Source of the DNA: Terriglobales bacterium
GTDB lineage: Bacteria; Acidobacteriota; Terriglobia; Bryobacterales; Bryobacteraceae
Reading direction: 5' to 3'
Assembly (NCBI GenBank): GCA_027485675.1
Contig: JAIXQP010000019.1
Coordinates: 62,001-126,000, forward strand
Length of the DNA: 64,000 bases
In this document: in pieces, positions 63,007 through 64,000 of the stretch
Numbering within the stretch: position 1 is the stretch's first letter
How the letters are laid out: each line of letters starts with the position of its first letter
Notes under the pieces: model-generated
The model's input: the letters and a program-made list of their open reading frames with translations, nothing else
Told to the model about the DNA's origin: nothing
Databases searched by the model: none
Position numbers and translations under genes: made by a program

Positions 63007-64000
63007 ATGATGACGCATCATCCCTACCACCCCATCATCTACGTCCGCGGTTTTGCGGCCACCCAAGGGGAGATCGAAGAGACCGTCGCCGATCCCTACA
63101 TGGGCTTCAATATCGGCTCCACCAAGTCGCGCACCGCCTGGACGGGTGAGGTGAAGCGGTTCTACTTCGAATCGCCCTTGGTCCGGCTGATGAGTGACCA
63201 CGACTACGAGGATGTCTTCGTCGATGGCGACGACCTGCTCTCGGCGCAACGAACGGATAAGCCCGTGCCGTACCGCAGCATCGTCATCTACCGCTACTAC
63301 GACGAAGCCTCCAAGGATTTCGGCGATGGCCGGACGCCTCCCATCGAACACTTCGCCCGCGGCCTCGGGCAACTCGTGCTCCGCCTCCGCGAACGCGTCT
63401 GCGCGAACCCCGCCAATCAGGTTGCCCCCGAGGACTTCCGCGTCCATCTCGTCGCCCACTCGATGGGTGGCCTCGTCTGCCGGGCGTTTCTCCAGAACCC
63501 CGCTCTCGGCGCCGAAGAAGCCCGCCGTGCGGTCGACAAGCTCTTCACCTACGCCACTCCCCACAATGGCATCGACATGCGCATCGTGCGCAACGTGCCC
63601 GGCTGGCTCTCCTTCGGCGATATCAACAACTTCAATCGCGAGCGCATGGCCGGCTATCTCGCCTTGCCCCCGGGCGACGATGTCTCTCTCGTTCGCAACT
63701 TCCCGCCCGAGCGGATCTTCAACCTCGTCGGCACCAACCCCGCCGACTACTCCGCCGCCGGCGGCATCTCGAGTTGGGCGGTCGGGCCCGCGAGCGACGG
63801 CCTCGTCCGGATCGAGAACGCCACCACCCACGGCCCCGGCCCCGATGGCCGCGATGTCACCTCCCCCCGAGCCTTCGTCCACCGCAGCCATTCTGGCCAC
63901 TACGGCATCGTCAACTCCGAGGAAGGCTTCCAGAATCTCACCCGCTTTCTCTTCGGCGCCCTCCGCGTCGATGGCGTTCTCGATATCGACGACATCACCC
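63007..64000 (+). CDS. Lipase/alpha-beta hydrolase (PGAP1-like), runs off window
   Basis: At least 331 residues from ATG 63007 (second ATG 63010), with AGGAGA 7 nt upstream; open to the last base. HHPYHPIIYVRGFAATQGEIEE starts the fold, VHLVAHSMGGLVCRAFLQ holds the nucleophile Ser in GxSxG-like AHSMGG, and FTYATPHNGIDM and FNLVGTNPADYSAAGG follow. SDGLVRIENAT and FVHRSHSGHYGIVNSEEG provide the late Asp and His region of triacylglycerol-lipase/PGAP1-like enzymes. No signal peptide is evident. 40 nt after the PCMT gene. The C-terminus is outside the window. Confidence 0.85.
   Translation, partial: MMTHHPYHPIIYVRGFAATQGEIEETVADPYMGFNIGSTKSRTAWTGEVKRFYFESPLVRLMSDHDYEDVFVDGDDLLSAQRTDKPVPYRSIVIYRYYDEASKDFGDGRTPPIEHFARGLGQLVLRLRERVCANPANQVAPEDFRVHLVAHSMGGLVCRAFLQNPALGAEEARRAVDKLFTYATPHNGIDMRIVRNVPGWLSFGDINNFNRERMAGYLALPPGDDVSLVRNFPPERIFNLVGTNPADYSAAGGISSWAVGPASDGLVRIENATTHGPGPDGRDVTSPRAFVHRSHSGHYGIVNSEEGFQNLTRFLFGALRVDGVLDIDDIT

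Noticed and set aside
1-64000. CRISPR arrays, insertion sequences, prophage genes, rRNA and tRNA genes
   Set aside because: Looked for across the window by eye; no spaced repeats, transposase motifs, phage structural genes or RNA-gene signatures were found.

Overview
The window comes from a GC-rich bacterium, most likely an acidobacterium of the Bryobacterales/Solibacter type. The reasons are the very large Oar-like TonB-dependent receptors with an N-terminal carboxypeptidase-regulatory domain (three of 1069-1260 residues), two proteins with the Solibacter-type C-terminal or IPT-like 'TIGR03437' domain, a DUF1501/DUF1549 pair, DUF2277, and many small secreted proteins. This assignment rests on gene families only; there is no rRNA or tRNA gene in the window to confirm it.

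Layout. 1-10.4 kb: the tail of a MazF/PemK-like toxin, an Oar-like receptor, a beta-propeller/TIGR03437 protein and a second Oar-like receptor facing it. 10.7-13.7 kb: a decayed DUF2268-type protease, a polytopic membrane protein, a DUF1905/YdeI protein and a DUF423 protein. 13.8-20.2 kb: a tiny zinc-ribbon protein, then a FIST sensor protein followed 4 nt later by a hybrid histidine kinase, a PQQ-like propeller protein and a membrane glycosyltransferase. 20.3-25.7 kb: an ArsR-rhodanese regulator coupled to a sterol-desaturase-like enzyme, a tandem alpha/beta hydrolase and an L-fuconate-dehydratase-like enolase-superfamily enzyme. 25.7-30.3 kb: small poorly known genes, a frameshifted CpaE-like ATPase and a DUF1080 gene cut by an in-frame amber codon. 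30.3-43.8 kb: a third Oar receptor, two sulfatases, an aldo/keto reductase, a YncE-propeller/phosphoesterase, a tandem rhodanese and a FecA-like receptor. 43.9-49.1 kb: a 2Fe-2S ferredoxin, a sialidase, and a coupled trio (esterase-like/Sel1 protein, TIGR03437 protein, membrane protein). 49.1-57.4 kb: a tight seven-gene minus-strand operon (META/MliC, SMP-30, sugar-isomerase-like, AAA ATPase, ceramidase-like, DUF1549, DUF1501). 57.5-64 kb: a GmhA-like isomerase, an APH-like/P-loop kinase, a dihaem cytochrome c, a GroEL paralogue, an exported PCMT and a lipase that runs off the window.

Taken together the genes point to an aerobic heterotroph living on complex glycans (sulfatases, sialidase, DUF1080 glycosidase-like protein, fuconate-dehydratase-like enzyme, large TonB receptors). 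Genes are closely packed; several pairs share stop/start codons (ATGA, GTGA, TAATG, TAGTG) and four convergent pairs overlap at their ends.

Three apparent lesions lie between 10.7 and 29.2 kb: the DUF2268 remnant, the CpaE frameshift and the DUF1080 amber stop. The plus strand is G-rich in the left two thirds whatever the gene direction, and tends to C-rich in the right third, so a replichore boundary may lie near 38-45 kb. No IS element, CRISPR array, tRNA, rRNA or phage gene was recognised.
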